Below, piece after piece: positions 43,850 to 53,727 of a DNA stretch of 64,000 bases. A program made the position numbers and the translations under genes. The stretch is from CALLVY01 sp937899855 (lineage in GTDB: Bacteria > Bacteroidota > Bacteroidia > Chitinophagales > Saprospiraceae): assembly GCA_039820405.1 (NCBI GenBank), contig JBCBQC010000016.1:1-64000 (forward strand), written 5' to 3'. Under the pieces are notes generated by a model. The model had not been told where the DNA came from. It ran no database searches and saw only the letters and a list, made by a program, of their open reading frames with translations. The stretch's first letter is position 1, and each line of letters begins with the position of its first letter.

Positions 43850-44392
43850 TTGAATTTTATCATTTTCGACCTCGAAGCAACCTGCTGGCCGGGCAAGAAC
43901 AACGGCATGCCTCAGGAGACGATTGAAATTGGCGCCCTGCGGCTCGACCGCTTTGGGGAAGTCCAAGGGACCTACAACCGTTTCGTCCGTCCGGTTATCC
44001 ACCCCTACCTGTCCCCCTTCTGCAAATCGCTGACCACCATCGAACAGGAAGACGTCGACCGGGCCAATCTTTTTCCTCAAGTCATCGAGGAGTTTCAAGA
44101 ATGGGTCGGCATCTACGACGAGGAGTACTTCCTCTGCTCCTGGGGCAGCTTCGATCGCAAGCAGCTCCAGCGCGACTGTGAGTACCACCGCCTGGAAAGC
44201 GAATGGGTAATGCCCCACCTCAACCTCAAGGCTCAGTACCAGGAAATGAAGCAACTCCACCGCCCCTGTGGCATGCGCAACGCCCTCAAACGCGAGGGCT
44301 TTGAATTCGAAGGAACCCCCCACCGGGGCATCTCGGACGCCGAAAATTTGGTCAAAATCTTCCGGCGCTACCTTGATGTTTGGCGTTTCTAA
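43850..44392 (+). CDS. DEDDh 3'-5' exonuclease (ERI-1/KapD-like)
   Basis: Predicted exonuclease of 180 residues with a TTG start at 43850 (no in-frame ATG before the first strand). All DEDDh residues are in place: D7 and E9 (FDLEATCW), D102 (SWGSFDRKQL), H158 and D163 (HRGISDAEN). The variant DLEATCW, the KSLTTIEQEDV segment and SWGSFDRKQL match the ERI-1/3'hExo-like and KapD group, acting on RNA 3' ends or single strands, rather than DnaQ of Pol III. It is a single gene with a good -7 box and is divergent from the Spy-like gene. Substrate preference is inferred. Confidence 0.9.
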   Translation: MNFIIFDLEATCWPGKNNGMPQETIEIGALRLDRFGEVQGTYNRFVRPVIHPYLSPFCKSLTTIEQEDVDRANLFPQVIEEFQEWVGIYDEEYFLCSWGSFDRKQLQRDCEYHRLESEWVMPHLNLKAQYQEMKQLHRPCGMRNALKREGFEFEGTPHRGISDAENLVKIFRRYLDVWRF

Positions 44393-44596
44393 GCCCAACG
44401 GATAGAAAAATTGGCCACCGGGCCGTTGGGTTCCGGTAATTCCGGTCTATTTTTCTACATTTTATGCGATAAAAATCTATATTTAGCGCACATTTCGTAT
44501 TCAGCTTCGCTTTAGACCATTTTATCACCATACCACCCGCCGATACTTTTATAGCTTTCGACGGGTTGACCATTTTGGTCCAAAACCTAATTATGT

Positions 44597-47500
44597 ATGA
44601 AAACACCCGTACTGTTACTACTCCTTTCCGTCCTCGGAAGTACTACAGCTTGGGGACAAATCAACCACAAAAATGTGGAGGATTACCTCCAAACTCACTT
44701 CTACGATTTTCAACTTTCCTCCAATGATATTCACGACTGGGTCATTACCGACCAGTACACCAGTAGTCTGAGTGGTATCACTCACGTCTACCTCCGACAA
44801 CGATACGAGGGGATTGAGATCCAGGATGCCCTGTTGCATCTCCACTTTGACAATGGTGGTAAAGTGCTGCACTCGGGGAGCAGCTTCATCGGCAACATTG
44901 CCAAGGTCCTGACGCCTCAGCGCCCCCGCATCGATGCCCCCACCGCCGTGCAGGCCGCCGCCCACGCCCTGGATTATCACCCCCAGCGCCGAGCCCTCCA
45001 GACCAAGACTAGCCTGGGCAATGCCCAACAAAGCATCGTACAATTGGACGAATTTTCCCAAACGGACATTCCCGTCAAGCTGATGTACCAGCGCGACGAA
45101 GCAGGAAATTTTCACCTGGTTTGGGACATGGCCGTTCAAGAACAAAAAAATGGCTTTTGGTGGGGCCTCCAGGTCGATGCCCAAACCGGTGAGCTGATCG
45201 GTAAAGACGCTTGGACGCTGACCTGCGAATTTGGGCACGCCCACGGCAAGGCCCACGACTGTAGCGGCGGCCACGCCCCCAAGCTTCCCGGCTTGCCCGA
45301 GCGGGCCCCGTTCTTTATGACCGGAGGGACCTACAACGTTTTCGCCATGCCTGCGGAGAGCCCTTCGCACGGCAGCCGCAGCCTGGTGGTCGATCCCGCC
45401 GACAGCTTGGCCTCTCCCTTCGATTGGCACGATACGGATGGGGTCGTGGGCGTCGAATCGACCCAAACGATTGGCAACAACGTCTGGGCCCAGCTCGACC
45501 TCAACGATACGGATGGCAACACCGGGCAGACCGCCGAGGGTGGGGCCAGCCTCAATTTTGACTTTCCCTTTGATCCGGCCGATGAGCCGTCGGACTACCG
45601 CCCCGCCGTTTTGACCAACCTGTTTTACTGGAACAACGTTATCCACGACGTTCTGTACCATTACGGTTTTGACGAGGCGGGGGGCAACTTCCAGGAAAAC
45701 AACTACGGACGTGGGGGTGCCGAAAGTGATTTCGTGTGGGCCGATGCCCAGGATGGCAGTGGGACCAACAACGCCAATTTTGGTACGCCGCCAGATGGTT
45801 CCAATCCCCGGATGCAGATGTACGTGTGGACCAATGCCAACCCCGATCGGGATAGCGATTTTGATAATGGCGTCATCGCCCACGAGTACGGCCACGGGGT
45901 GTCCAACCGACTGACGGCGGGTCCCAGCAACGTCAGATGCCTGGGCAATGAGGAGCAAATGGGCGAAGGCTGGAGCGATTACCTGGGTCTGATCCTCACC
46001 ATGGAAGCGGGAGATACCAGCACCGACCGTCGTGGAATCGGGACTTACGTACTCAATCAATCGCCCACGGCGGATGGTATTCGCCGGCATCCCTACACCA
46101 CTGATATGACGATTAATCCTCACACCTACGACGATATCCGAACCGAAAGTCGTCCCCACGGGATTGGCTCGGTATGGTGCGCCATGCTCTGGGAGATGAC
46201 CTGGTCGTTGGTCGACCTCTACGGCTTTGATGCCGATTTCTACCGGGGTACTGGGGGTAATAATCGGGCCCTCGCCCTGGTGATGGAAGGCATGCGACTA
46301 CAGCCTTGTAGCCCTGGTTTTGTCGACGGTCGCGATGCCATTTTGGCGGCCGATCGCTACTTGTACGACGGTGCGCACCAGTGTTTGATTTGGGAGGCTT
46401 TTGCCAAGCGGGGCTTGGGCTTCAGCGCCAGCCAGGGCGAATCGGATTCGCGTTCGGACGGGATAGAGGCCTTTGATTTGCCGCCCTCCTGTACCATCGC
46501 GGTGAGCCTGTCCGGCCCGAGTAGCGCTACCCAGGGCAGCGAGGTGGAATATACCGTGACGGTAGAAAACGTATCCAACCAGACGGTCAACGATGTGGCC
46601 ATCAGCGCTTTGATTCCGGACAGCACGACTTACGTAATGGGAACGGCCTCGGATGGCGGGACCTTGGTAAGTGACTTGATCGAATGGCCCCTGGTCAGCA
46701 TGGCCAGCGGTGCGACGCTTAGTCGGACCTACCGGGTGTCGGTGAGTACCACCATTCCCGAGCCGGGTACCTTTACGGATGACCTGGAAGGCAATACCGA
46801 TTATTGGTTGCCCTACGCCACCAATCCCAACCGCAGCGAATGGATCCTAACCGATCCCGCCGATACCCCGGACCGGGGTTTGGTCTGGTTCGCCAGCGAC
46901 CCCAACGCATACAACGATCAGTACCTCACCTTTGACCGGGCTTTCCGTATTTCCAGTACGAGTGAGTTGGTGCTGGAGCACGAGTACGATACGGAATTTA
47001 CCTGGGATGGGGGTAAGGTGTTTATCTCCACCAACAATGGTGGCAATTGGGTGGATTTGGGAACGCGGATGACGCAGAACGCTTACAACAGTACGATCAA
47101 TAATAATTCTACCTCACCCGCCTTTTCGGGCAGTAGTGGCGGCTACGTAGAGACCCGGGTCAACCTGACCGATTTTGCCGGAGAGTTGGCGCTGTTCCGT
47201 TTCTGGTTACACGCTGACATAGCGGTAGGGGCTAATGGCTGGTACCTCTCGGAGTTGGAGTTGACCGACATCAACTTTGCCCTTGACAATCGGGCCACGG
47301 CGGCCTTTGGTGGTCAAGAGGTAAAAGCCCGGATTCCTCTGCCCACCGTGATTTCCAACCAGGCACCGGTGCCGCTGGAGTTGGGACCATTGACGGGGCG
47401 GGCGCTCGAAACGGCCAACCTGTTAGCGTGGAGTAGCTTTAGCGAGCAAAACGTATCACATTTTGAAGTGCAACGCTCGGCCAATGGCTTCAGTGATTGG

Positions 47501-47920
47501 GATAATATCGGCCGGGTCGAGGCGGTGGGCTTTAGCGCCGCCACCCAAAACTACGAGTGGTTGGATAAAACGCCCCTGGACGTGGCTTACTACCGTCTGT
47601 GGATTGTGGATTTCGACGGGCAGGAGCGTTTCTCGGAGGTGATCCAAGTGCGGCGGGCGACGAAATCCTTTAGCGATTTGGCCCTCTATCCCAATCCTTT
47701 CCGCGAGCGGGTGGAATTGTCTTTCCAGCACGCTACGGGAGGGCAACTGGACCTCGAGGTTCGCGATGTTTACGGCATTCAGCAATTGCAATGGCGTACC
47801 GAAATGGCGCGCGGTGCGCAAACCCAAGTCGTGGATCTGAGTGGTTTGGCGGCGGGCTGTTACGTGCTGATCCTTTCGGATGGCGAGCGCCGGGAGACGC
47901 TGCGAATTATTAAGCAGTAG
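44597..47920 (+). CDS. T9SS-exported M36 (fungalysin) family metallopeptidase
   Basis: Secreted zinc protease precursor of 1107 residues: signal MKTPVLLLLLSVLGSTTAWG, an FTP-type propeptide (about 25-210, YLRQRYEGIEIQDALLHLHF), and an M36 catalytic domain with HEYGH (429-433) and downstream GEGWSDYLGL carrying the third ligand Glu. A DUF11-like domain (about 635-720, SEVEYTVTVENVSNQTVNDV) and a jelly-roll domain (about 730-900) lead to a C-terminal T9SS sorting domain (LALYPNPFRERVELSFQ to IIKQ). It begins a possible operon with an outer-membrane protein, a lipoprotein and an M48 protease (gaps of 66, 34 and 20 bases). It probably degrades extracellular protein. Confidence 0.94.
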   Translation: MKTPVLLLLLSVLGSTTAWGQINHKNVEDYLQTHFYDFQLSSNDIHDWVITDQYTSSLSGITHVYLRQRYEGIEIQDALLHLHFDNGGKVLHSGSSFIGNIAKVLTPQRPRIDAPTAVQAAAHALDYHPQRRALQTKTSLGNAQQSIVQLDEFSQTDIPVKLMYQRDEAGNFHLVWDMAVQEQKNGFWWGLQVDAQTGELIGKDAWTLTCEFGHAHGKAHDCSGGHAPKLPGLPERAPFFMTGGTYNVFAMPAESPSHGSRSLVVDPADSLASPFDWHDTDGVVGVESTQTIGNNVWAQLDLNDTDGNTGQTAEGGASLNFDFPFDPADEPSDYRPAVLTNLFYWNNVIHDVLYHYGFDEAGGNFQENNYGRGGAESDFVWADAQDGSGTNNANFGTPPDGSNPRMQMYVWTNANPDRDSDFDNGVIAHEYGHGVSNRLTAGPSNVRCLGNEEQMGEGWSDYLGLILTMEAGDTSTDRRGIGTYVLNQSPTADGIRRHPYTTDMTINPHTYDDIRTESRPHGIGSVWCAMLWEMTWSLVDLYGFDADFYRGTGGNNRALALVMEGMRLQPCSPGFVDGRDAILAADRYLYDGAHQCLIWEAFAKRGLGFSASQGESDSRSDGIEAFDLPPSCTIAVSLSGPSSATQGSEVEYTVTVENVSNQTVNDVAISALIPDSTTYVMGTASDGGTLVSDLIEWPLVSMASGATLSRTYRVSVSTTIPEPGTFTDDLEGNTDYWLPYATNPNRSEWILTDPADTPDRGLVWFASDPNAYNDQYLTFDRAFRISSTSELVLEHEYDTEFTWDGGKVFISTNNGGNWVDLGTRMTQNAYNSTINNNSTSPAFSGSSGGYVETRVNLTDFAGELALFRFWLHADIAVGANGWYLSELELTDINFALDNRATAAFGGQEVKARIPLPTVISNQAPVPLELGPLTGRALETANLLAWSSFSEQNVSHFEVQRSANGFSDWDNIGRVEAVGFSAATQNYEWLDKTPLDVAYYRLWIVDFDGQERFSEVIQVRRATKSFSDLALYPNPFRERVELSFQHATGGQLDLEVRDVYGIQQLQWRTEMARGAQTQVVDLSGLAAGCYVLILSDGERRETLRIIKQ

Positions 47921-47986
47921 GGCGCAACTATTGGGGGGGCTGTCTCGTTTACCGAACAGAACCTTTTACGCGACCAAATTAAAGTG

Positions 47987-48790
47987 ATGAAACAACTAAA
48001 ACTTTTGACCTTCTTGATCGGGAGCTTGGTACCGCTACTCAGCGCGGGCCAAGCTCCCGGCTATTTGGGGATGCGCACTACGGTGGGTTTTACCGTATCC
48101 GCCTTCCCCGCCACCGAAAGCCCTACCCAAAACAATCGGGGTTCGAATTTTTTTGGCGATGAGGGCGGCGGCTTTGGCCTCAATTACGAATGGGAATTGC
48201 AACTGGGCTACGTCCTCTCCCGGCGGAAGCAGTTGCAACTCATCCTGGGGCAGTACTACACCGGCGTTGCCACTAGTATGAGTACCTTCCCGCGTTTTCA
48301 GGATCCCTTTTCCTCGCTTTTCAATTTGGATTTTCACGAGCTTTTCTTTCGGGTCAATACCCGATCGGTGGGTCTGATGATGTCTTCCTACGGTGGAAAA
48401 AATGGCGGCATCGCACCGATGGGCAACCGGTTCTTTTACGGAGTGAAATTTAGCTTTTTGAGTAGCGAGATCGTCGACAAACGGACCACCTACAGCAGTC
48501 CGCAATCCGAGATGCTGGGACACGAACCGCTCGATTTGAAACAGCGGCTCCTCATCCCGACCTTTTTTCTGGGTTGGGGGAATGACCTGTTTTTGAGTGA
48601 CCACCTCATCCTGGGCTTTGGGATTCGTTTTGGGCTTAGCTTGGGCAATGGCTTGCCGTTGATCCTCAATGGGGATGAAGAAGTCTCCGCTACGGATACC
48701 CAGGCGCGGTACCGCAATGCGCTCGGTCGGCGTCATTTGCTCCACGAGGTGCTGCGTTTTGATTTGGGGCTAAAGTACCTGCTTTTCTAG
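47987..48790 (+). CDS. Putative outer-membrane beta-barrel protein
   Basis: Secreted protein of 267 residues from ATG 47987 (a GTG lies one codon upstream); signal MKQLKLLTFLIGSLVPLLSA then GQ. It is rich in alternating hydrophobic strands (YEWELQLGYVLSRRKQLQLI; FYGVKFSFLSSEIV; LILGFGIRFGLSLGNG) and ends in a hydrophobic strand LRFDLGLKYLLF with C-terminal Phe, as outer-membrane barrels do. There is no named family. It lies between the M36 protease and a lipoprotein, 34 bases before the latter. Confidence 0.75.
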   Translation: MKQLKLLTFLIGSLVPLLSAGQAPGYLGMRTTVGFTVSAFPATESPTQNNRGSNFFGDEGGGFGLNYEWELQLGYVLSRRKQLQLILGQYYTGVATSMSTFPRFQDPFSSLFNLDFHELFFRVNTRSVGLMMSSYGGKNGGIAPMGNRFFYGVKFSFLSSEIVDKRTTYSSPQSEMLGHEPLDLKQRLLIPTFFLGWGNDLFLSDHLILGFGIRFGLSLGNGLPLILNGDEEVSATDTQARYRNALGRRHLLHEVLRFDLGLKYLLF

Positions 48791-48824
48791 ACGCTGTGAT
48801 TCCACCACTAAAGCTGTAACCGAT

Positions 48825-49685
48825 ATGAAAAAGAATGCCATCCTCATTTTCCTACTGGTCGGACTGGGTCTCAGCGCCTGCTTCAATTACGAGGCGCAGT
48901 TTGAAGGGGCTTACACCGATGAGGACTTGGGGGCCGGGGGTCAACTGAAAAAGGAACTGGTCATTGCGGCGGGGGGAACGGTTTACCTGACCGATCCTAC
49001 TTTGCGAAGCTTCGACCCCATCGAATCGACTCGCAATGCGGACATTCGTTTGGCCTCCATCAATTTTTCCCATACCCAAGTCCTCTATAAGACGCCCACC
49101 GGCAATATTCAAATTTACGACATTGCGGCGGCCACTGAGGTCGATGAGGTCCCCGACTCGGAGGCTGCCATCTGGTTCGATTTCCACCACAACAACGAGA
49201 CGGTCTACTTCCTCGATACGGAGGGCTTGCTACACACCTACGGCCCCACCGTCCTAGCGCGCCAACCCCTCGATTTAAAATCCCTACTCGGCCCCACCCG
49301 CAGCGTAGAAGGTGCCGCCATCCTGCCCGGTGGTGAGGTCGTATTCTCGACCTTCGCCTTTGGCAGCTTCAACCGCCGCTACCTGCGCCGTACCAACGTG
49401 GCACTCAACGAGGTAGAGGTCAACATCGAGACCCAATCCGCCGCCCGGTATTTTCGACTCGACTCGGCCGCGACGGCCGTTTGGGTGGGCAACGAATTTG
49501 ACAACCGACTGGCCTCCCACGTTCTCCCCCAATTGGGTCGGATCGAAGAATCCTCCAATTACGTCCTGGGAGCACCCCAAGATGTGCTGACGGGCTTTTT
49601 CGTCACGCAGAACAATGAGATTCAGCGCCTCGATTTAGTCACCATTCCCAGCCCCGGCGGCATCATCACCGCGATCGACTTTTAA
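48825..49685 (+). CDS. Hypothetical lipoprotein, beta-propeller-like
   Basis: Lipoprotein of 286 residues (signal MKKNAILIFLLVGLGLSAC, clear lipobox). The mature part has repeated short strands with aromatic and acidic turns (TVYLTDPTLRSFDPIESTRN; VLYKTPTGNIQIYDIAAATE; NNETVYFLDTEGLLHTYGPT), suggesting a small propeller of WD40/PQQ-like blades. No catalytic motif was recognised. It starts 34 bases after the barrel gene and ends 20 bases before the M48 protease, so the three probably act at the outer membrane together (inference). Confidence 0.75.
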   Translation: MKKNAILIFLLVGLGLSACFNYEAQFEGAYTDEDLGAGGQLKKELVIAAGGTVYLTDPTLRSFDPIESTRNADIRLASINFSHTQVLYKTPTGNIQIYDIAAATEVDEVPDSEAAIWFDFHHNNETVYFLDTEGLLHTYGPTVLARQPLDLKSLLGPTRSVEGAAILPGGEVVFSTFAFGSFNRRYLRRTNVALNEVEVNIETQSAARYFRLDSAATAVWVGNEFDNRLASHVLPQLGRIEESSNYVLGAPQDVLTGFFVTQNNEIQRLDLVTIPSPGGIITAIDF

Positions 49686-49705
49686 GCAACAACAACAAAA
49701 TAGCA

Positions 49706-52009
49706 ATGAAAAAGATCCTATTGATTTTCAGCTGCTGCTGTACGCTTGGCCTTGGCAGCCTCCTGGCCCAGGAAGGCCCCGGACTACTACGAGCGGAGGG
49801 CGAAATCCCAGCAGAATTCATTACGCCCAGCACCACCAAATTCAAAAAGCAGGTCTTGGCCCTGGACAGAGACAGCCGCAGTTCCCGCAACAAGGGGCGC
49901 CAAGGCAAACGCAGTTCCCGCAAGCGCAGCGATAAGCGGACCCAAAAAGATAAAAAGGAGTTCCTCCTCCAATCCAATTTTGCCATCGACGATATGCTGC
50001 AAAGTGGTTTGGTCCTCTTCAACGATCCGGTCAGCGACTACCTCAACGAGGTGCTGGCCCAATTGCCGATCGAAGATGCCAAGTTGCGGAAAAAAACACC
50101 CCGGGTGTACGCTCTCAACAGCAGCGCGGTCAATGCCTTTGCTACCGACCAGGGCATTATTTTCGTTACGCTGGGCTTGTTGGCCAACCTGGAGAACGAA
50201 GCGCAACTGGCTTTCATCCTCTGTCACGAGTTGATCCACGTACGTCACAACCACGCCATCGACCAATTCGTCCGCTCCAAAGATATCGATCGCGACCAGG
50301 CCCGCAATGCGCGGAACATGAACATCCGTACCGATCGCAATCTCTTTAGGAAAAGCCTCTACTCGCGCCAGCTTGAAACCGAAGCAGATGACGAAGGGAT
50401 GGAGTTGTTTTTACAAACGAAGTACAGTCCCACTTCCCTCGGTGATTTGTTTTCCATCCTGTACTACGCTTACCTGCCTTACGAAGACCTGCCTTTTCCG
50501 AGGGAAATCCTGGAGGGTGACAACTACCGCCTGCCCGCCAATCGTTGGCTGGCGGAAGTCCAGGCCATCGGCCCGATGGAGGAGCTGGACGAGGAAGAAC
50601 AGAAAAAAGCGTCCCACCCTTCGAGTCTGGTCCGCCAAAAAAAGGTGCTCGAACGCATCGCCACGGTCGACACCACGGGAAAAAGTGACTTTCAGTTGGG
50701 GGCGGCCCGCTTTCGGGAAATCCAGGATTTGGCCCGCTACCAGATTCCCTTTTTGGAGCTCTACAGCGAAAATTTCCCCCAGGCCATCTACACCAGTGCC
50801 CTCTTGCTCCGCCAGTATCCCGATGATCTGGAACTGCACAAGGTGCTGGGTAAGGCGCTGTATTTGGAAGCCAAACTCCGCAATTACGAAGTGGCCGAAG
50901 ACCAAGACCAAAGCAAACGCCGCCGCGAGTTTACCGCAGCCATCGAAGGCGCCAGCCAGCGGGTGTACCACCTGCTCACCGAAATGGATCACCGCGAGCT
51001 GACGGTACTGGCCCTGCACTACAACTGGCTCCTCCGCGAAGGCCTCCCGGAGTCGGATACTGAATTGGATGCCATCCTCACCGATCTGCTCCGCGAATTT
51101 GGGGAGCAATTTGCCGATCTTGACGACTTTTCAAAAACCAGCCCACCGCCCCCCACCACCGCGCCCGCCGATAGCACGACGACGGAGGTTGCCGTCTCCA
51201 AATTGGAAAAGATCAAGGGGGCGGCCCAGGAAATCGCTTACTGGAAATACGCGCTGGTGGAGCTGTTGCCGAACGAGCGCTTCCAGAGCGCCTACGCCGA
51301 GGCCCGGGAGGAGATCAAGGAGGAAGAGGAGCGCGTGGCCTATTACCAGACGAGCAAGGGGCGCCGGGCTTATTACAAGGAGGAAAAGCAGGAGCGCAAG
51401 TGGGGCAAGCAATTGGGGATCGATAAGGTGGTGGTGGTCAATCCTTTTTACCTCTCCCTCGACGAGCGCAAGGGGGGGCGCGTACAGTACATCCGTTCGG
51501 AGGAAAAGCAGGTCTTTTTCCAGGAAACCCTCCGCGAGCTGGCCAAGGCCCAGGACCTCGATGCCGAGGTGCTCGACGTGACGGCACTCCGGGCAAAAGA
51601 CATCGCCAAGTTTAATGACATCCGCGAGCTCAACAATTACTTTAGCCAGCAGATGGAACAGTACGACCTGTCCCTCACCCCGGGTTACCACCAGGCCAGG
51701 ATCGATGAGATTGCGGAGAAATACGGAACGGAATATTTTCTGTGGACCGGGGTGATTTCGCTGCGGGAGGAGAGCAAGGATTGGATCGGGCTAGTGTTTA
51801 GCGTGGTCATTCCCGTTTACCTGCCCTTCGCCCTGCTCGACGTGGCGACACCCGATTACGACATGCTGTACTACGCCATCCTCTACGACGTCAAGACGGG
51901 TCGCCGCAGCATCATCAAGATGGATTACTTCAACCGCCGCGACAGCAAGCAGCGGGTCAAGATGCACCTGTACGACGTGTTTCACCAGATCAAAACCCGC
52001 CCCAAATAA
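49706..52009 (+). CDS. Secreted M48 family metallopeptidase with long C-terminal extension
   Basis: Protein of 767 residues: signal MKKILLIFSCCCTLGLGSLL then AQ, a basic segment (about 53-82, KGRQGKRSSRKRSDKR), then an M48 catalytic domain with HELIH (174-178) in ILCHELIHVRHNHAID and the third ligand in ETEADDEGMEL (about 226). Residues 300-480 look TPR-like and hold the charged spacer. The C-terminal 250 residues (ARFREIQD... to YDVFHQIKTR) have no known family, with a strand-rich end (YGTEYFLWTGVISLREES; LPFALLDVATPDYDMLYYAI). M48 relatives such as BepA assist outer-membrane quality control, which would suit the neighbouring barrel and lipoprotein genes. It stops 4 bases before the convergent DinB gene. 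Confidence 0.9.
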   Translation: MKKILLIFSCCCTLGLGSLLAQEGPGLLRAEGEIPAEFITPSTTKFKKQVLALDRDSRSSRNKGRQGKRSSRKRSDKRTQKDKKEFLLQSNFAIDDMLQSGLVLFNDPVSDYLNEVLAQLPIEDAKLRKKTPRVYALNSSAVNAFATDQGIIFVTLGLLANLENEAQLAFILCHELIHVRHNHAIDQFVRSKDIDRDQARNARNMNIRTDRNLFRKSLYSRQLETEADDEGMELFLQTKYSPTSLGDLFSILYYAYLPYEDLPFPREILEGDNYRLPANRWLAEVQAIGPMEELDEEEQKKASHPSSLVRQKKVLERIATVDTTGKSDFQLGAARFREIQDLARYQIPFLELYSENFPQAIYTSALLLRQYPDDLELHKVLGKALYLEAKLRNYEVAEDQDQSKRRREFTAAIEGASQRVYHLLTEMDHRELTVLALHYNWLLREGLPESDTELDAILTDLLREFGEQFADLDDFSKTSPPPPTTAPADSTTTEVAVSKLEKIKGAAQEIAYWKYALVELLPNERFQSAYAEAREEIKEEEERVAYYQTSKGRRAYYKEEKQERKWGKQLGIDKVVVVNPFYLSLDERKGGRVQYIRSEEKQVFFQETLRELAKAQDLDAEVLDVTALRAKDIAKFNDIRELNNYFSQQMEQYDLSLTPGYHQARIDEIAEKYGTEYFLWTGVISLREESKDWIGLVFSVVIPVYLPFALLDVATPDYDMLYYAILYDVKTGRRSIIKMDYFNRRDSKQRVKMHLYDVFHQIKTRPK

Positions 52010-52013
52010 GTTG

Positions 52014-52568
52014 CTACTCCGCTCCGGGGCCTACGGGCAGGCCCGCTTTGACGGCCCGGGCGTGTAGCAGGTGCCGCTTTTCGTGCTCGACGATGATTTC
52101 AAAAGCCGTACCCAGCGAATAGACGATGGCGCGATTGGCGGGCGAGGCTACCAAAGCTCCGCGCTCGACCAGCTCCCGGGCGGCGGCCATGCGTTCCTTA
52201 AGCTCTTCCTGGTGGGCGGCAAAACGCTCCACGATATCCCCCGCAATTTGGCTTTGACGGGGTTCCCAGATGGGAAAAGTCCTGATCTTCTTTTTACTTT
52301 CGGGTTTTACCGACTGGAGGATAAAATGTCCCATCATTCGATGGTACCAGCCCCATTTGCCGTAAAACGGTACTTGATAGGTCCCCGCGTGGAGTTGGTC
52401 CAGAATGGGAAAGTAAGTGCGGTTGATCCGGACGAGGTGGTCGAGGTGTTGGGCGATGCTCCAGGAATTGGCGGCCGGTCGCCAGTTGAGTTCGTCGACG
52501 CGGAGTGTGGCGAAGGCTTCGCGAAAGTCGCGGGTGATTTGATCGAGGGTACTGGCGTGGGGCGTCAT
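52014..52568 (-). CDS. DinB family protein
   Basis: Protein of 184 residues from ATG 52568; the open frame runs on to 52754 inside the upstream gene and was not used. It is a four-helix DinB/DUF664 fold: SWSIAQHLDHLVRINRTYFP gives the first His ligand, and EHEKRHLLHA carries the remaining His residues of the metal triad. Family members are metal-binding, often thiol-dependent (bacillithiol/mycothiol S-transferases), many of unknown role. It is the last gene of the minus-strand 52-56.6 kb run, 17 bases after the GldN-like gene. Confidence 0.88.
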   Translation of the reverse strand: MTPHASTLDQITRDFREAFATLRVDELNWRPAANSWSIAQHLDHLVRINRTYFPILDQLHAGTYQVPFYGKWGWYHRMMGHFILQSVKPESKKKIRTFPIWEPRQSQIAGDIVERFAAHQEELKERMAAARELVERGALVASPANRAIVYSLGTAFEIIVEHEKRHLLHARAVKAGLPVGPGAE

Positions 52569-52585
52569 GGCGGAGTCAATGATTG

Positions 52586-53683
52586 TTAGTACTCGAAACG
52601 GATCAGGTAGGGAACGTCGTAACGAAGATACTGCTCTTCGCCGAATACATCTTTGGTCCAGGAATAACCTTTTTGCTGGACTACAATTTGGAACACCGGG
52701 GCGATGCCCAACACGACGGAGTACAGCGCCCGTTGTCGTTCGGCCCAGATCCACAATTGGTACATTTTAATCCCCACCAGACCTTCGAGACGCGCTGCTG
52801 GCGTCAGTACGACGGTTATTCTTTCGTCATAAGTTAAGGGATGAAAAGTGATTATTGTATCGACCTGGCTGCGGCAACAGTATTGTTTAAATTCTTGGGG
52901 AGGAAGGGGCGCACCGGGATGGAGGGGGTCAAATTCGCTAGCGTAAAAGGCAATCTTGCCCCGTCGGGGACTTTCCCAAAGTAGCTCGGTCAGTCGTTCG
53001 CGGTCCTCCTTGGAAAAGTCGAGCGCGGCGAGGTCGAAGTAGTCCTCGCTGAGTTTGAGCCAGATATGATTGGGATCGTTGAGCAGGTCGGCGCTCGTCA
53101 GGGGCGGTGGGGCGGATTGTGGGATGTGGTAGAGTGGATACTCCAGTAATTCCCCCTGCGGCTTGCGGTAGCGCATGATGGGGCTTATGCCTTGTACCCG
53201 TAGCTCGATCCCCGCGTCGTGGATGCGCCACTGCTGTTTGATTTGGAGGCGATTGACAAAGGGGCTTCGGTCGGATCGTACGATCCGCCAGCCCCGGACT
53301 TGGGTGCTGTCCCAGTCGTCGTACACGACGATGGAATCGGTTACGAGGACCCTTTGCTGGATTTGTTGGGGGCTTAGGAGGCTGTCGTTTTGGTGGTGCT
53401 GGGCCTGGAGGCTACCGTCGGCCAGCTTTTGAAAAAGGAGGGTGGTGAGGAATTTATCCCCGGGAAGATCGGCTGCGAAGTGGTCCAGTTTGAGGGTACT
53501 TACCCAGGAGTCCCGATCCGGTACGCGTTGTGGCGTGGGGGAGTAGCTGAAGTTGAGCTGTCCCTTGGTTTCCAGTTGGTATTCAATCACGCTGGTGTGG
53601 GTAAAGGGAGCCTCACTCGGTGGCTGGGCCCAGAGGGATATCAACGGAGCGCAGTACAGAAGCGCGAGGAGGAATCGGTTCAT
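52586..53683 (-). CDS. Secreted GldN/PorN-like protein
   Basis: Secreted protein of 365 residues (signal MNRFLLALLYCAPLISLWAQ). The last 200 residues have the order seen in GldN/PorN of the T9SS: a region with LLWESPRRGKIAFYASEFDP (GldN: G-K-I-x-A-Y), then KMYQLWIWAERQRALYSVVL followed by GIAPVFQI, close to GldN's IxxYWxFDKxxSxLxxRxLGIxPV. No GldK, GldL or GldM genes lie adjacent, so this may be a paralogue working in a different envelope complex. The assignment rests on short motifs read by eye. It follows the TSP3-repeat gene by 44 bases. Confidence 0.55.
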   Translation of the reverse strand: MNRFLLALLYCAPLISLWAQPPSEAPFTHTSVIEYQLETKGQLNFSYSPTPQRVPDRDSWVSTLKLDHFAADLPGDKFLTTLLFQKLADGSLQAQHHQNDSLLSPQQIQQRVLVTDSIVVYDDWDSTQVRGWRIVRSDRSPFVNRLQIKQQWRIHDAGIELRVQGISPIMRYRKPQGELLEYPLYHIPQSAPPPLTSADLLNDPNHIWLKLSEDYFDLAALDFSKEDRERLTELLWESPRRGKIAFYASEFDPLHPGAPLPPQEFKQYCCRSQVDTIITFHPLTYDERITVVLTPAARLEGLVGIKMYQLWIWAERQRALYSVVLGIAPVFQIVVQQKGYSWTKDVFGEEQYLRYDVPYLIRFEY

Positions 53684-53727
53684 GACATTGACTTTAGGTG
53701 GGGGTAAAATACCATTATTTTTGAGTT

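Noticed and set aside
44618..46159. 513-codon open frame antisense to the M36 protease
   Set aside because: Overlaps a confident gene with intact catalytic motifs; no domain or start context supports it.
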